Shown in pieces: positions 1 through 8,563 of a stretch of DNA of 39,263 bases. Where the stretch lies: the NCBI RefSeq assembly GCF_023243045.1, contig NZ_JALKFX010000082.1, positions 1 through 39,263 of the forward strand, in the 5' to 3' direction. Below the pieces are notes generated by a model. It was not told where the DNA came from. It worked only from the letters and a program-made list of their open reading frames with translations, and searched no databases. Made by a program: the position numbers and the translations under genes. Within the stretch, counting starts at the first letter, position 1, and every line of letters starts with the position of its first letter. Source of the DNA: Frankia sp. AgB32 (GTDB lineage Bacteria; Actinomycetota; Actinomycetes; Frankiales; Frankiaceae).

Positions 1-51
1 AAAGTTGACCAGAAAGGGATCGGGTGTTGGCGTGTCGGGATGGACGAACAC
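1..51 (-). CDS. possible 5' end of a leftward gene, cut by window edge
   Basis: On the minus strand a purine-rich AAGGAGG lies 4 bases before a GTG at 51-49. From there 17 codons stay open to the window edge and read MFVHPDTPTPDPFLVNF. I do not recognise the protein. The strong ribosome-binding site and the lack of any other gene here are the only support. The SOS-like box at 201-216 lies about 150 bases upstream and could control it. It could equally be a chance start. Confidence 0.3.
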   Translation of the reverse strand, partial: MFVHPDTPTPDPFLVNF

Positions 52-535
52 CCCTCCTCCTTAACCGAGTGGCATTGCCGCAGGGTCAGAAAACGGGTCC
101 ACGGCACCTGCCTTACTTCTACTAAATATTAGAATGATTTAACGTCAGAAGTAGATGACCTTCTCGATACCGCAGCGTCGATCTCGATCATCTCATTCGC
201 ACGAACGCATGTTCGAACTATAGCGAACGTCGCCCACCGTGCCAAGTGCGTGTCGCCCGCACCTTCGCTGATCCAAGAAGATGGCGCCGCGCTGCCATGC
301 CAGAGCCGGTCCCGCACCAGAACGCGAAATTCCTCGAAGAAATGGCGACCCGAACCTCGAGTCTGCATCTCCACCTGGATCAGCTATGGATCTGGCGCTG
401 AACCTGACCTACTCTCATCCCAGCCGCATCCCACTACCGGAGGCGCAAGCGAGGAGAACTCGGAGCGGGACTCGGCACCACCAGACGCATGCCCCTGATT
501 CGACTGCCCACCGGGGAGGACCTATGCTGAGCGGC
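52..535. other. gene-poor left intergenic region
   Basis: I see no convincing gene here. The G+C is lower than in the rest of the window, with an AT-rich core around 120-145. A 7-bp inverted repeat (TACTTCT/AGAAGTA) brackets that core. The SOS-like box is at 201-216. A 34-codon frame from an ATG at 293 to a TGA near 397 is open but lacks a ribosome-binding site. Longer open frames toward 1447 are antisense shadows of the flavoprotein gene. Confidence 0.4.
201..216. promoter_or_regulatory. LexA/SOS-box-like palindrome
   Basis: The sequence ACGAACGCATGTTCGA matches the mycobacterial and actinobacterial LexA operator TCGAAC-N4-GTTCGA at 11 of its 12 fixed positions. A further GTTCG...CGAAC pair overlaps its right half. 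It lies in a relatively AT-rich, gene-poor stretch. The most plausible target is the leftward gene starting at 51. No recognisable SOS gene lies inside the window to confirm it. Confidence 0.4.
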
Positions 536-2017
536 TCACACAGGGTTGTCGAAGCCAGCGAAGAAGTCCCGTGGCCGCAGCACTCGAGCTGCCTCGGTTA
601 TCGATCCGGACAGCGATGGATACACGGAGAACGTATGCGCGATCTGATCGACCGTGAGTCCGTGTTCGACAGCGAGCGCCACAGAAAGAATGAGCTCGGA
701 GGCACGCGGAGCCACGACAACTCCACCGAGGACGCTCCCGCTACCAGGCCGGCAGAAGAGCTTCACAAAACCGTCCTCGATGCCCATCATCTTCGCGCGC
801 GGGTTACGGGAGAGCGGCACGGTCGTCACTTCGGCCGCCACCGCGCCGGTGTCCTTCATCACCTGCGTGACGCCGACCGTCGCGATCTCCGGCTCGGTGA
901 AGATGTTGGAGGACACCGTGCCCAGACGCAACGGGCTGACCGCCTCGCCGAGGGCGTGCCACATTGCGATGCGACCCTGCATTGCCGCGACGGACGCCAG
1001 CGGCAGGACGCCGGTGCAGTCACCCGCTGCGTAGACCCCCGGGACAGAGGTTCGGGACATCCGGTCCACGTTCACGTGCCCACCTGGCCGCAGGCGGATG
1101 CCCACATCGGTCAGTCCGAGCCCCTTCGTCCGAGGCACGGAGCCAACCGCCATCAGAGCGTGGCTACCCGTTACTGTCCGGCCGTCGGTGAGTTCGACGA
1201 TCACTCCGTCGCCGATCCGGCGCACGGACGCCGCTCGCGAACGGTTGAGCACCTCGATCCCGCGGCGGACAAACACATCCTCGATGACTCGGGCGGCGTC
1301 CGGATCCTCTCCGGGCAGCACCCGCTCACGGGACGACACGAGCGTGACCTCGGCGCCCAACGCACGATAGGCACTCGCGAACTCGGCTCCGGTCACCCCC
1401 GAGCCGACGACCACGAGGTGTTCCGGAATGTCTTTAAGATCGTATAGATGGCGCCATGTGAGTATGCGCTCACCATCCGGCTCGGCCGAGGCAAGATTAC
1501 GCGGCGTGGCCCCCGTCGCGATGAGAATCACATCCCCGACGAAGGTGTCGCCCGTGCTCACTTCGACAGCGTGCGGCCCGACAAGGCGCCCCAGGCCGTG
1601 GACGACCTCGACCTTCTCCCGTTCCAGACGATGCTCGATGTCCATGGACTGCGCCTTGGCCAGCTCCCGGACACGTTCGTACACCTGCTCCGGATCGACG
1701 CCGACGACCTCGGGCGGGGTGAGAGCAGGGCCGTCGGCCTCCGGTCCGCTGGACATGCCCCACGCGACGGCGGGCAGCGCCGCCTCACCGGGTGCACCGA
1801 AGCCGTGTGGTCGGATCCCCAGACCGGGAGCAAGTGCGAGATTTGTCATCGTCTCGGACGTCGCGATCAACGTCTTGGAAGGGACACAGTCGGTTAGCAC
1901 GCACGCGCCACCCACCCCGTCCGAGTCGATGACCGTGACGGTGGCGCCCAGCGATGCCGCGACGAGGGCCGCCTCGTACCCGCCTGGTCCGCCGCCCAGA
2001 ATGACGATGCGCGTCAC
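536..2017 (-). CDS. lpdA: LpdA-like flavoprotein disulfide reductase / NAD(P)H quinone reductase
   Basis: This 493-residue class I pyridine nucleotide-disulfide oxidoreductase shows the FAD motif GGGPGG (8-13), a CX4C pair (C39, C44 in GGACVLTDC), an NAD(P)H motif GSGVTGAEFAS (205-215) and the second FAD motif AAGDCTG (about 330). The C-terminal dimerisation domain is present. The His-Glu catalytic pair of true dihydrolipoamide dehydrogenases (HPTLSE) is replaced by YPSLSG at 466-471. This fits the Rv3303c-type LpdA/FDR group, which reduces quinones rather than acting in pyruvate dehydrogenase. The GTG start is preceded by GGAGGA at good spacing. The gene is divergent from the cyclotransferase-like gene across 190 bases that hold a perfect palindrome. 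Confidence 0.85.
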   Translation of the reverse strand: MTRIVILGGGPGGYEAALVAASLGATVTVIDSDGVGGACVLTDCVPSKTLIATSETMTNLALAPGLGIRPHGFGAPGEAALPAVAWGMSSGPEADGPALTPPEVVGVDPEQVYERVRELAKAQSMDIEHRLEREKVEVVHGLGRLVGPHAVEVSTGDTFVGDVILIATGATPRNLASAEPDGERILTWRHLYDLKDIPEHLVVVGSGVTGAEFASAYRALGAEVTLVSSRERVLPGEDPDAARVIEDVFVRRGIEVLNRSRAASVRRIGDGVIVELTDGRTVTGSHALMAVGSVPRTKGLGLTDVGIRLRPGGHVNVDRMSRTSVPGVYAAGDCTGVLPLASVAAMQGRIAMWHALGEAVSPLRLGTVSSNIFTEPEIATVGVTQVMKDTGAVAAEVTTVPLSRNPRAKMMGIEDGFVKLFCRPGSGSVLGGVVVAPRASELILSVALAVEHGLTVDQIAHTFSVYPSLSGSITEAARVLRPRDFFAGFDNPV

Positions 2018-2092
2018 GTGTCCTCCCGATCTGATAACTCCTCCTTTTATCTTCCCCCGTACCGAAGTCTGCTCTCCTCCCGGTGCGGAGAG

Positions 2093-2114
2093 CTCCGTAG
2101 GATCGCCTACGGAG
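2093..2114. promoter_or_regulatory. perfect 9-bp inverted repeat in divergent promoter region
   Basis: CTCCGTAGG and CCTACGGAG form a perfect 9-bp inverted repeat around a 4-base loop. It lies between the divergent flavoprotein gene (start 2017) and the cyclotransferase-like gene (start 2208), 76 bases from the first start. No T tract follows, so an operator or a 5' leader hairpin is more likely than a terminator. The binding protein is unknown. Confidence 0.4.
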
Positions 2115-2207
2115 GTAACAGGTGGGATGTAATACGCATCACCCTTCCTCCATTGTCAACCAGAAACGCGTTGTCATAGCCACGCACCGTCACCCCGAGA
2201 GATCACG

Positions 2208-2648
2208 ATGACCTTGTACGCGGCGTACGCCGGCAATCTCGATCCGGCGCAGATGAAGGAGCGGACTCCCCATTCGCCCGTCACCGGTACCGGTTGGATC
2301 AACGGCTGGCGGCTGACCTTCGGCGGCGAGAACGTCGGCTGGGACGGAGCCCTGGCCACCATCGTCGAGTCGCCGGGCGCCCACGCCTACGTACTTCTCT
2401 ACGATCTCGACCGCTACGACCTCGAGCGTCTGGACATCTGGGAGGGTGCCGACACCGGCCTGTACACCCGCATCCGGGTTCGGGTGTCGACCCTGGATGG
2501 TGAAGCCCTGGCCTGGACATACATTCTCAACTCGTACGAAGGCGGGTTGCCGTCCCGCTGGTACCTGGACATGATCGCCGACTCGGCGGAGAAGGCCGGT
2601 GCCCCGGCGGACTACATCGAGGAGCTTCGTTCACGGCCCACCGCGTAG
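2208..2648 (+). CDS. gamma-glutamylcyclotransferase-like (GGCT/AIG2 fold) protein
   Basis: A 146-residue protein that opens with LYAAYAGNLD, the equivalent of the YGSN substrate-binding loop of the GGCT/AIG2 fold. An acidic residue in GALATIVES (about 46-54) sits where the catalytic Glu of the family is expected. The domain ends with the usual beta strands (VSTLDGEALAWTYIL). Family members release 5-oxoproline from gamma-glutamyl peptides or act on related amide bonds; the substrate here is unknown. Mycobacteria carry a similar short gene beside lpdA and the amiA/amiB amidohydrolases, and this order is kept here. The ATG follows a weak GAGAG. Its stop is about 50 bases from the convergent amidohydrolase stop. 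Confidence 0.7.
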   Translation: MTLYAAYAGNLDPAQMKERTPHSPVTGTGWINGWRLTFGGENVGWDGALATIVESPGAHAYVLLYDLDRYDLERLDIWEGADTGLYTRIRVRVSTLDGEALAWTYILNSYEGGLPSRWYLDMIADSAEKAGAPADYIEELRSRPTA

Positions 2649-2701
2649 CCGCGCGCGTCGCGCCGTCCAGATCCCAACCCGCCGGCAACCGCAACCAGCG
2701 G

Positions 2702-3919
2702 TCAGGAGTTGGCTGGAGGATGACGCAACAGCTCGAGCGCAGCTCCGGCGAGCAGACGCACCCCGACGCCGATCGCCCGTTCGTCCACATCGAAGGTGCC
2801 CTGGTGAAGATCGTGCGTCGGGCCGCCAGGTACGCGGGTGCCCAGCCGCGCGAGTCCGCCGGGGACGTGATTGAGGTACCAACCGAAGTCCTCGCCGCCC
2901 AGTGACTGGGCGACGGTGGTCGCCGCAGCGTGCCCTAACGCACTGTCGACGGCGCTCCGGAAGGCGTCCACCACCTCCCCGTTGTTGACAACGGGCGGCA
3001 CACCCCGGCGGTAGTCGACGACGATCTGAGCACCGTAGGGCGCGACAAGCTGCTCGGCGAGTCTGGTCACGAGCGCCGGGATCGTGTCCCAGGTCTCTCG
3101 GGAGAACGTGCGCAGGGTGCCACGCAGCTGTCCGGTCCGGGGAATGGCGTTGGCGACGGTGCCGGCCTGCACCTGCCCCCAGACCAACGACAGCGCGGAG
3201 CGCGGATCGACCAGCCGACCCAGGGCGGCGGGCAGATCGGCCGCCAGCCGGACCATGGCGTAGATCAGGTCCACCGTGTTCTGCGGCCGGGACGTGTGGC
3301 CGCCAGGCCCCGCGATCGTGATCTCGATCGCGTCGGCGGCGGAGGTGATCGGGCCGGTCCGCAGGCCGATGGTGCCCACGTCGAGAGCCGGATCGCAGTG
3401 CACGGCAATCGCCGCGGACACCGGCTTCAGCACGCCGGCGTCGATGACGTCCAACGCGCCACCCGGCATGAGTTCCTCCGCCGGCTGAAACACGAGGCGG
3501 ATCGTTCCCGGAAGGGGATGGGACCTGGCATGGTCGGCGAGCGCGAGCCCGGCGCCGAGCGCCACGACAGTGTGCACATCGTGGCCACACGCATGTGCGA
3601 CGCCGGGAACGGTGGAACGGTAGGGCACGTCCTTCACGTCCGCCAGCGGCAGGGCATCCATGTCGGCCCGCACCACGACCACCGGCCCCACCGGATTCCC
3701 GTCCGGGCCGGCGCCGATGTCGCACCACATCCCGGGCACATCCGGCAACAACCTGGGCGACAGGCCGGCGGAGCGCAGCCTCGCCTCGATCTTGCTCGCC
3801 GTGCGCCGCTCCTGGCGGCCAAGCTCCGGATGCGCGTGCAGATCGCGGCGCAGGGCAATCAGCTCAGGTTCGTGGTCGGTCACCCAGCCGGCCACCGCAG
3901 CGGTCTCGTTCGCCTCCAT
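2702..3919 (-). CDS. M20-family amidohydrolase (AmiA/AmiB-like)
   Basis: This 405-residue zinc-dependent amidohydrolase of the peptidase M20/aminoacylase-HipO group has the hallmarks in order: DLHAHPELG (26-34), VVRADMDALPL (about 82-92), HACGHDVH (109-116, metal ligands), FQPAEE (metal ligand and general base region), and a late GGEDFGWYL. It probably hydrolyses N-acyl or peptide-like amides. Mycobacterial amiA1/amiB1 occupy the same neighbourhood. The ATG at 3919 was preferred over an upstream frame extending to 4006 because the family-like sequence begins here (MEANETAAV) and a GGAGGA lies upstream, somewhat far away. The ligase gene ends at 4012 on the same strand, so the two may be cotranscribed. 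Confidence 0.85.
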   Translation of the reverse strand: MEANETAAVAGWVTDHEPELIALRRDLHAHPELGRQERRTASKIEARLRSAGLSPRLLPDVPGMWCDIGAGPDGNPVGPVVVVRADMDALPLADVKDVPYRSTVPGVAHACGHDVHTVVALGAGLALADHARSHPLPGTIRLVFQPAEELMPGGALDVIDAGVLKPVSAAIAVHCDPALDVGTIGLRTGPITSAADAIEITIAGPGGHTSRPQNTVDLIYAMVRLAADLPAALGRLVDPRSALSLVWGQVQAGTVANAIPRTGQLRGTLRTFSRETWDTIPALVTRLAEQLVAPYGAQIVVDYRRGVPPVVNNGEVVDAFRSAVDSALGHAAATTVAQSLGGEDFGWYLNHVPGGLARLGTRVPGGPTHDLHQGTFDVDERAIGVGVRLLAGAALELLRHPPANS

Positions 3920-4011
3920 CGGCCGGCCAGGCTCCTCCCACGGGCGGCACCCGAACCGACGATCACCTCGGGCGGCGCACAACGATTTTCGAAACGCTCC
4001 TCCCATGAAAG

Positions 4012-5160
4012 CTACGGCTCATTGGCCGGATAGCCGGTGTTCATCTCGGCCAGGAGGGTGTCGACCACCTGCTGAAGATCTCCGTCGGCCCGCCGGGCGA
4101 CCGCCCGCTGACGCGAGTAGCTCGCCCCGGTCTCCAGGATGACGAGGACGTCGGACAACTCCTGATCACAGCCGAGCCGCCGAGCGACCGGGTGGAGGTC
4201 CTCCACCAGGTCCACCAGATCGTCCCGTACCGGTCGCACCGCACCGCGGCCGTCGACCATGATCTGCGCGTCCAGTCCGTAGCGAGCCGCCCGCCACTTG
4301 TTCTCCTGTACGAGCCACCGCGGCGGTCTCGGCAGGCGATAGCCGCGGTCGATCTGCGTGTTCATCCGGTCCACCAGGCACTGGGCAAGGGCAGCGACAG
4401 CGCCGACCTCCAGCAGCGTGGGCAGTCCGTCACAGATCCGCAGTTCCACGGTGCCGAAGTTGGGATGCGGCCGGATGTCCCACCAGACCTCCCTGATCGT
4501 TTCGATCGTGCCGGAGGTGACGAGGGTCTCCATGAAGGATTCGAATCCGGGCCAGTCCTCCAGCGGATAAGGCAGCCCGGCGGTCGGCAGGCTCGCGAAG
4601 ACCTGGGAACGCGACGACGCCAGGCCGGTCTCGCCGCCGAGCCAGTAGGGCGACGACGCAGACAACGCCAGAAAATGGGGAATGTAGGCCATCAACGCAT
4701 TCACGATAGGCATGGCCTTGTCGGGCGAACGCACCCCGACGTGTACATGCACCCCGAAAATCAGCAGGCGCCGAGCGAGCCACTGCATCTGACTGACCAG
4801 CCGGGTGTATCGACCGTCCTCGGTGATCTGCTGGTGGTTGTAGTCGCTGATGGGATGGGTTCCGCTGCACATGAGCCCGATGCCGCGACGCTCCGCGAGG
4901 TCCCGGATGAGCGAGACGGTGCCAGCAAGATCGGCGGTTGCCTCGCCCACCGACCCACAGACATCGGTGATGACCTCGATGGTCGATTCGAACAGCTCGT
5001 GTTTCGCCTTCGCCGCTTCCCGATCGCCGACCTTCGCCTGAAGCTCCTTGAGGATCACGCTCCCGTCGCCGCGAAGCTGCCGCGTCCGGAGATCGACAAG
5101 CTGCAGTTCCCACTCGATTCCGAGACTGGACGTCGTCGACGACGAGAAGGGAATCTGCAC
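4012..5160 (-). CDS. YbdK-type carboxylate-amine ligase (glutamate-cysteine ligase 2 family)
   Basis: A 382-residue member of the GCS2/YbdK family of ATP-dependent carboxylate-amine ligases. Signature pieces are LGIEWELQLVD near the N terminus (nucleotide and metal-binding Glu residues), FGVHVHVGV mid-protein, and WWDIRPHPNFGTVELRICD in the second half. E. coli YbdK has weak glutamate-cysteine ligase activity; the actinobacterial substrate is often unproven. The open frame extends upstream to a GTG at 5223, but GTG 5160 is preferred: GAGGAG lies 5 bases before it, and family members start just before the GxEWELQ motif. The downstream amidohydrolase on the same strand suggests a possible two-gene unit. 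Confidence 0.8.
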   Translation of the reverse strand: MQIPFSSSTTSSLGIEWELQLVDLRTRQLRGDGSVILKELQAKVGDREAAKAKHELFESTIEVITDVCGSVGEATADLAGTVSLIRDLAERRGIGLMCSGTHPISDYNHQQITEDGRYTRLVSQMQWLARRLLIFGVHVHVGVRSPDKAMPIVNALMAYIPHFLALSASSPYWLGGETGLASSRSQVFASLPTAGLPYPLEDWPGFESFMETLVTSGTIETIREVWWDIRPHPNFGTVELRICDGLPTLLEVGAVAALAQCLVDRMNTQIDRGYRLPRPPRWLVQENKWRAARYGLDAQIMVDGRGAVRPVRDDLVDLVEDLHPVARRLGCDQELSDVLVILETGASYSRQRAVARRADGDLQQVVDTLLAEMNTGYPANEP

Positions 5161-5324
5161 TCGGGCTCCTCGGGTCGGGACCGGTGCCGGCGTCGGACGG
5201 CCGTCACCGTGCCGCTGGCTCACGGACAGCAGGAGGTCAGTACCCCTGTTGCTCCGTCGCTATTCACCCGGTACCCGCAGCACTGAGGAACTCCGTGGGC
5301 GCGCCGAGGAGGCGCCGGCAGCGG

Positions 5325-7067
5325 TCAGGAGGCCGCGGTCGGAGCCTCGGCGATCACTCGAACTCCGAGCTCACGAAGCTGACGATCGGTCACCGGGGTC
5401 GGCGCTCCGGTCAGCGGGTCGAGTCCGGACTGCGTCTTCGGGAACGCGATGACTTCGCGAATGTTCTCCTCGCCGGCCAGAATGGCGACAAGCCGGTCGA
5501 TGCCGACCGCGAAACCACCGTGCGGCGGCGCACCGTACCCGAACGGGGTGAGAAAGAAACCGAACCGGGCGTTCGCCTCCTCGGGCGTGATCCCGAGCAG
5601 GCCGAATATCCGCTGCTGTAGCGCACTTTCATGGATCCGGATCGAACCGGAGCCGAGTTCCCATCCGTTGAGCACGAGGTCGTAGGCCCGGCTGCGCACC
5701 GCGAGCGGATCGGACTCCATTTTGTCCAGGTCATCAGGATGCGGCCGGGTGAAAGGATGATGGCCGGGCTTGGGCCGTCCGGTGGCCGCGTCAACCCCGA
5801 CGAACAAGGGGAAGTCGACGACCCAGACAAACCGCAGCGGACCCTGCCCCGCCGGCGGACGCCCGAGATCGTTGCGCAGCTGCCCGAGCACCTCACAGGT
5901 GGTCGCCCATTCGTCGGCCACCAGCAGGAGCAGGTCACCGTCGACGGCGTCGGTGGCCGCGACGATGCCAGCGAGCTCCTCGGGTGAGAGGAACTTCTTC
6001 ACCGGCGACTCCAGCTCGCCGCCGGGACCGACCCGCATCCACACGAGCCCCTTGGCGCCGAGTGACTTGGCCCGGTCGGTGAGATCGTCGAGCCGGCGCC
6101 GGTTGTGGGTCGCCGAGCCACCGGGCACCCGGATGCCCTTGATCGCGGGCGCTCCCGCGAACGCCTTGAAGCCACTGGCGGCGAAGATCGCGGTGAGCTC
6201 GACGAGCTCCATGCCGAAGCGCAGGTCCGGTTTGTCGACGCCGAACCGGTTCATCGCCTCGTGCCAGGTGATCCGTTCGATCGGCGGCACCGGATCGCTC
6301 GTCGCCGCCCGCGCCGCCGCGAGCACCGCGCCGGACACCACGTCGAGCACGTCGTCCTGGTCGACGAAGCTCATCTCAAGGTCGAGCTGGGTGAACTCGT
6401 ACTGCCGGTCGGCGCGCAGGTCCTCGTCGCGCAGGCAGCGGGCGAACTGGAAGTACCGGTCCGTCCCGCCGACCATGAGCAGCTGCTTGAACAGCTGCGG
6501 CGACTGTGGCAGCGCGTAGAAGCTGCCGGGGAACTGCCGGGACGGCACGATGAACTCCCGCGCGCCCTCCGGCGTCGACGGCATCAGCAGCGGCGTCTCC
6601 ACCTCGACGAAGTCCAGGGGAGCCAGCGCCGCGCGCATCGCCAGGAGCACGGCCGAGCGGGTGCGCAGGTTGCGCTGCATCCGCTCCCGGCGCAGGTCGA
6701 GGTAGCGGTAGGCCAGCCGGGTCGATTCATCGACCGCGTCGGCGCGGACGTCAAGCGGGAACGGCGGCGGGATGGCGGTCGAGAGGATGTCGACCGCGCA
6801 GTCCCGCAACTCGATCTCGCCGGTGGCCAGAGCCGGGTTCGCCGTGCCCTCCGGCCGGATGACGACGGTGCCGGTGACGCGAAGCACGTACTCGGACCGG
6901 ACGTCGACGGACCCGTCGACGACGACCTGCACGAGCCCGGAGTGGTCCCGCAGGTCGACGAAGGACAGCGCCTGCCCGTGCTGGCGGCGATGCGCCACCC
7001 AACCGCACACCGAGACGGTCTGGCCGACGTGCTCCGCCCGCAGGTCACCGCACAGATGGGTGCGCAT
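5325..7067 (-). CDS. aspS: aspartyl-tRNA synthetase
   Basis: A bacterial-type class IIb aspartyl (possibly aspartyl/asparaginyl) tRNA synthetase that charges tRNA-Asp. The order is an N-terminal OB anticodon-binding domain (MRTHLCGDLRAEHVGQ..GWVAHRR), motif 2 around FARCFRDE-type text (here FARCLRDEDLRADRQYEFTQ), a GAD insertion, and the C-terminal motif 3 (GGFAVGIDRLVAI) followed by IREVIAFPKTQSG. The length from ATG 7067 is 580 residues, typical for the family. An in-frame ATG at 7145 would add 26 low-complexity residues. The start at 7067 is chosen because homologues begin with MxRTHxxGxLR. The gap to the upstream PH-like gene on the same strand holds no other gene. Confidence 0.93.
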   Translation of the reverse strand: MRTHLCGDLRAEHVGQTVSVCGWVAHRRQHGQALSFVDLRDHSGLVQVVVDGSVDVRSEYVLRVTGTVVIRPEGTANPALATGEIELRDCAVDILSTAIPPPFPLDVRADAVDESTRLAYRYLDLRRERMQRNLRTRSAVLLAMRAALAPLDFVEVETPLLMPSTPEGAREFIVPSRQFPGSFYALPQSPQLFKQLLMVGGTDRYFQFARCLRDEDLRADRQYEFTQLDLEMSFVDQDDVLDVVSGAVLAAARAATSDPVPPIERITWHEAMNRFGVDKPDLRFGMELVELTAIFAASGFKAFAGAPAIKGIRVPGGSATHNRRRLDDLTDRAKSLGAKGLVWMRVGPGGELESPVKKFLSPEELAGIVAATDAVDGDLLLLVADEWATTCEVLGQLRNDLGRPPAGQGPLRFVWVVDFPLFVGVDAATGRPKPGHHPFTRPHPDDLDKMESDPLAVRSRAYDLVLNGWELGSGSIRIHESALQQRIFGLLGITPEEANARFGFFLTPFGYGAPPHGGFAVGIDRLVAILAGEENIREVIAFPKTQSGLDPLTGAPTPVTDRQLRELGVRVIAEAPTAAS

Positions 7068-7320
7068 CGCCGTGCGCCCCCCGACCGGGGAGCCCCCCGG
7101 GCCCGGGATCGGTAGCTCGCCGGTGGCCGGCTGGGTTGTAGTCATCGGTCCGTCGTTCCCATCGCTGTCCGGTTCGGCCCGCCTGGCGCGAGTTTCGCCT
7201 GTCTGGCGGCGACATTCGCCCGTGTGGTGGCGACATCGTCACGCCCGCCGCGGGATCCCGTCCCGACCTTATCGGCCGCCACGCCGGGACGGACCGGTCA
7301 GGCCACCCGGGGGCCAGGCG

Positions 7321-7710
7321 TCAGCGACGCAACGCCCGGATGAACCGGCCGACCTCCGAGCGCAACCGGGCCGGCACGCGCAGGGTCTGGCGGCCCCGCG
7401 GGGTGCTCAGCTCCACGGTGATGACATCACCGTGCTTGACGCCCCGCGACGCGCTCACCTCCCGCCGGTCGAACACGACGTCGAACCAGTCACCCTCGCG
7501 GGGAAACGGGGCGAGGACGAGCAGCCGTCGATCGGTGAGCATGATCCAGCGGGACGCGCCGACCCGATGGCCGACGAACGCCTCCACCCGCGCCGTGAGC
7601 CGACCCACGCCCGCCGGATCGGACAGCCGGCCACGCAGCACGACTTCGGTGAACTCACCCGACTCCAACGGGACGGACGGGAGCTGGCGGCGGGACGGCA
7701 ACACGGGCAC
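7321..7710 (-). CDS. small PH-like domain protein
   Basis: A 129-residue protein with alternating beta-strand character: [15 protein letters not shown], then [26 protein letters not shown], and a closing helix [14 protein letters not shown]. The LTDRRLL-type strand and the C-terminal helix resemble bacterial PH-like (bPH) modules. The function is unknown. The frame stays open further upstream, but that part is antisense to the phosphorylase gene. GTG 7710 is chosen because GGGGAG lies about 11 bases upstream and it clears the divergent gene. The divergent intergenic space is only 40 bases. Confidence 0.6.
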   Translation of the reverse strand: MPVLPSRRQLPSVPLESGEFTEVVLRGRLSDPAGVGRLTARVEAFVGHRVGASRWIMLTDRRLLVLAPFPREGDWFDVVFDRREVSASRGVKHGDVITVELSTPRGRQTLRVPARLRSEVGRFIRALRR

Positions 7711-7738
7711 ACCTGCCAGTCTCCCCCCGGGCACCCCG

Positions 7739-7744
7739 TACAGT
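7739..7744 (+). promoter_or_regulatory. -10 element for leaderless phosphorylase mRNA
   Basis: TACAGT fits the actinobacterial -10 pattern TANNNT and ends 6 bases before GTG 7751, which has no Shine-Dalgarno sequence. Transcription would start at or next to the start codon, giving a leaderless mRNA. Confidence 0.45.
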
Positions 7745-7750
7745 CGCCGC

Positions 7751-8563
7751 GTGCGGGAGCAAGGGGAGCAGCCTGACGCGGCGGCCTCGGCCGCTCGGCT
7801 CGCGGAACTGACCGGAGCCGAGCGCCACGACGTGGCGATCATGCTCGGTTCGGGCTGGCGACCAGCGGCCGACGTGCTGGCCGAGCGCGCGGACGAGGCC
7901 GTCGAGATCGCGTTCGACCGACTCGGCGGGTTCCCGCCCCGCACGGAGGTGCCGGGCCACCATGCGGCCGCCCGCTCCCTGCGGTTCGGGGAACGCCGGC
8001 TGCTCGTCCTCCTCGGCCGGGTGCACGCCTACGAGGGGCACGAGCTGTCCCGGGTGGTGCACGCGGTGCGGCTGTCGTGCGCCGCCGGGGCGGCGGCGGT
8101 CGTCCTGACGAACGCCGCCGGCGGGCTGCGCGAGGGCCTCTCCGTCGGCCAGCCGGTGCTCATCGCGGACCATCTCAATCTCACCGGGCGATCGCCGCTG
8201 GTCGGGCCGGCGTTCACCGACATGACCGAGGCGTACTCCCCGCGCCTGCGACGGCTGGCCCGCGAGGTCGAGCCGAGCCTCGCCGAGGGGATCTACGCGG
8301 GCCTGCCCGGACCACAGTTCGAGACCCCGGCGGAGATCAGGATGCTGCGGGTCCTGGGCGCCGACCTCGTCGGCATGTCCACGGTGCACGAGACGATCGC
8401 GGCCCGGGCCGCCGGGGCGGAGGTGCTGGGCATCTCGCTGGTGACCAACCTCGCCGCCGGGATGACCGGGCAGCCGCTGGATCATCTGGAGGTGCTGGCC
8501 GCGGGGGCGGCAGCCGCGGGGCGGATGGGCAGCCTCCTCGCCGACATCGTCCTGCGGTTCTGA
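7751..8563 (+). CDS. deoD: purine nucleoside phosphorylase (trimeric type)
   Basis: A 270-residue low-molecular-mass PNP. It cleaves purine nucleosides with phosphate to free base and (deoxy)ribose-1-phosphate in the cytosol. Seen motifs are a phosphate-binding start MLGSGW (about residue 30), a [13 protein letters not shown] loop, [10 protein letters not shown], the family signature [37 protein letters not shown] and the base-binding VTNLAAG near the end. No ribosome-binding site precedes GTG 7751, but a TACAGT -10 lies 6 bases upstream, so the message is probably leaderless. The stop overlaps the start of the mutase gene (TGATG), which implies translational coupling. The mycobacterial deoD-pmmB pair has the same order. 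Confidence 0.9.
   Translation: MREQGEQPDAAASAARLAELTGAERHDVAIMLGSGWRPAADVLAERADEAVEIAFDRLGGFPPRTEVPGHHAAARSLRFGERRLLVLLGRVHAYEGHELSRVVHAVRLSCAAGAAAVVLTNAAGGLREGLSVGQPVLIADHLNLTGRSPLVGPAFTDMTEAYSPRLRRLAREVEPSLAEGIYAGLPGPQFETPAEIRMLRVLGADLVGMSTVHETIAARAAGAEVLGISLVTNLAAGMTGQPLDHLEVLAAGAAAAGRMGSLLADIVLRF

Noticed and set aside
205-230. tRNA T-arm (GTTCGAA)
   Set aside because: No acceptor, D or anticodon stems can be paired around it. The LexA-like palindrome explains it better.
281-1447. Long plus-strand open frame over the flavoprotein gene
   Set aside because: It has Arg/His/Pro-rich shadow composition and lies antisense to a well-supported enzyme.
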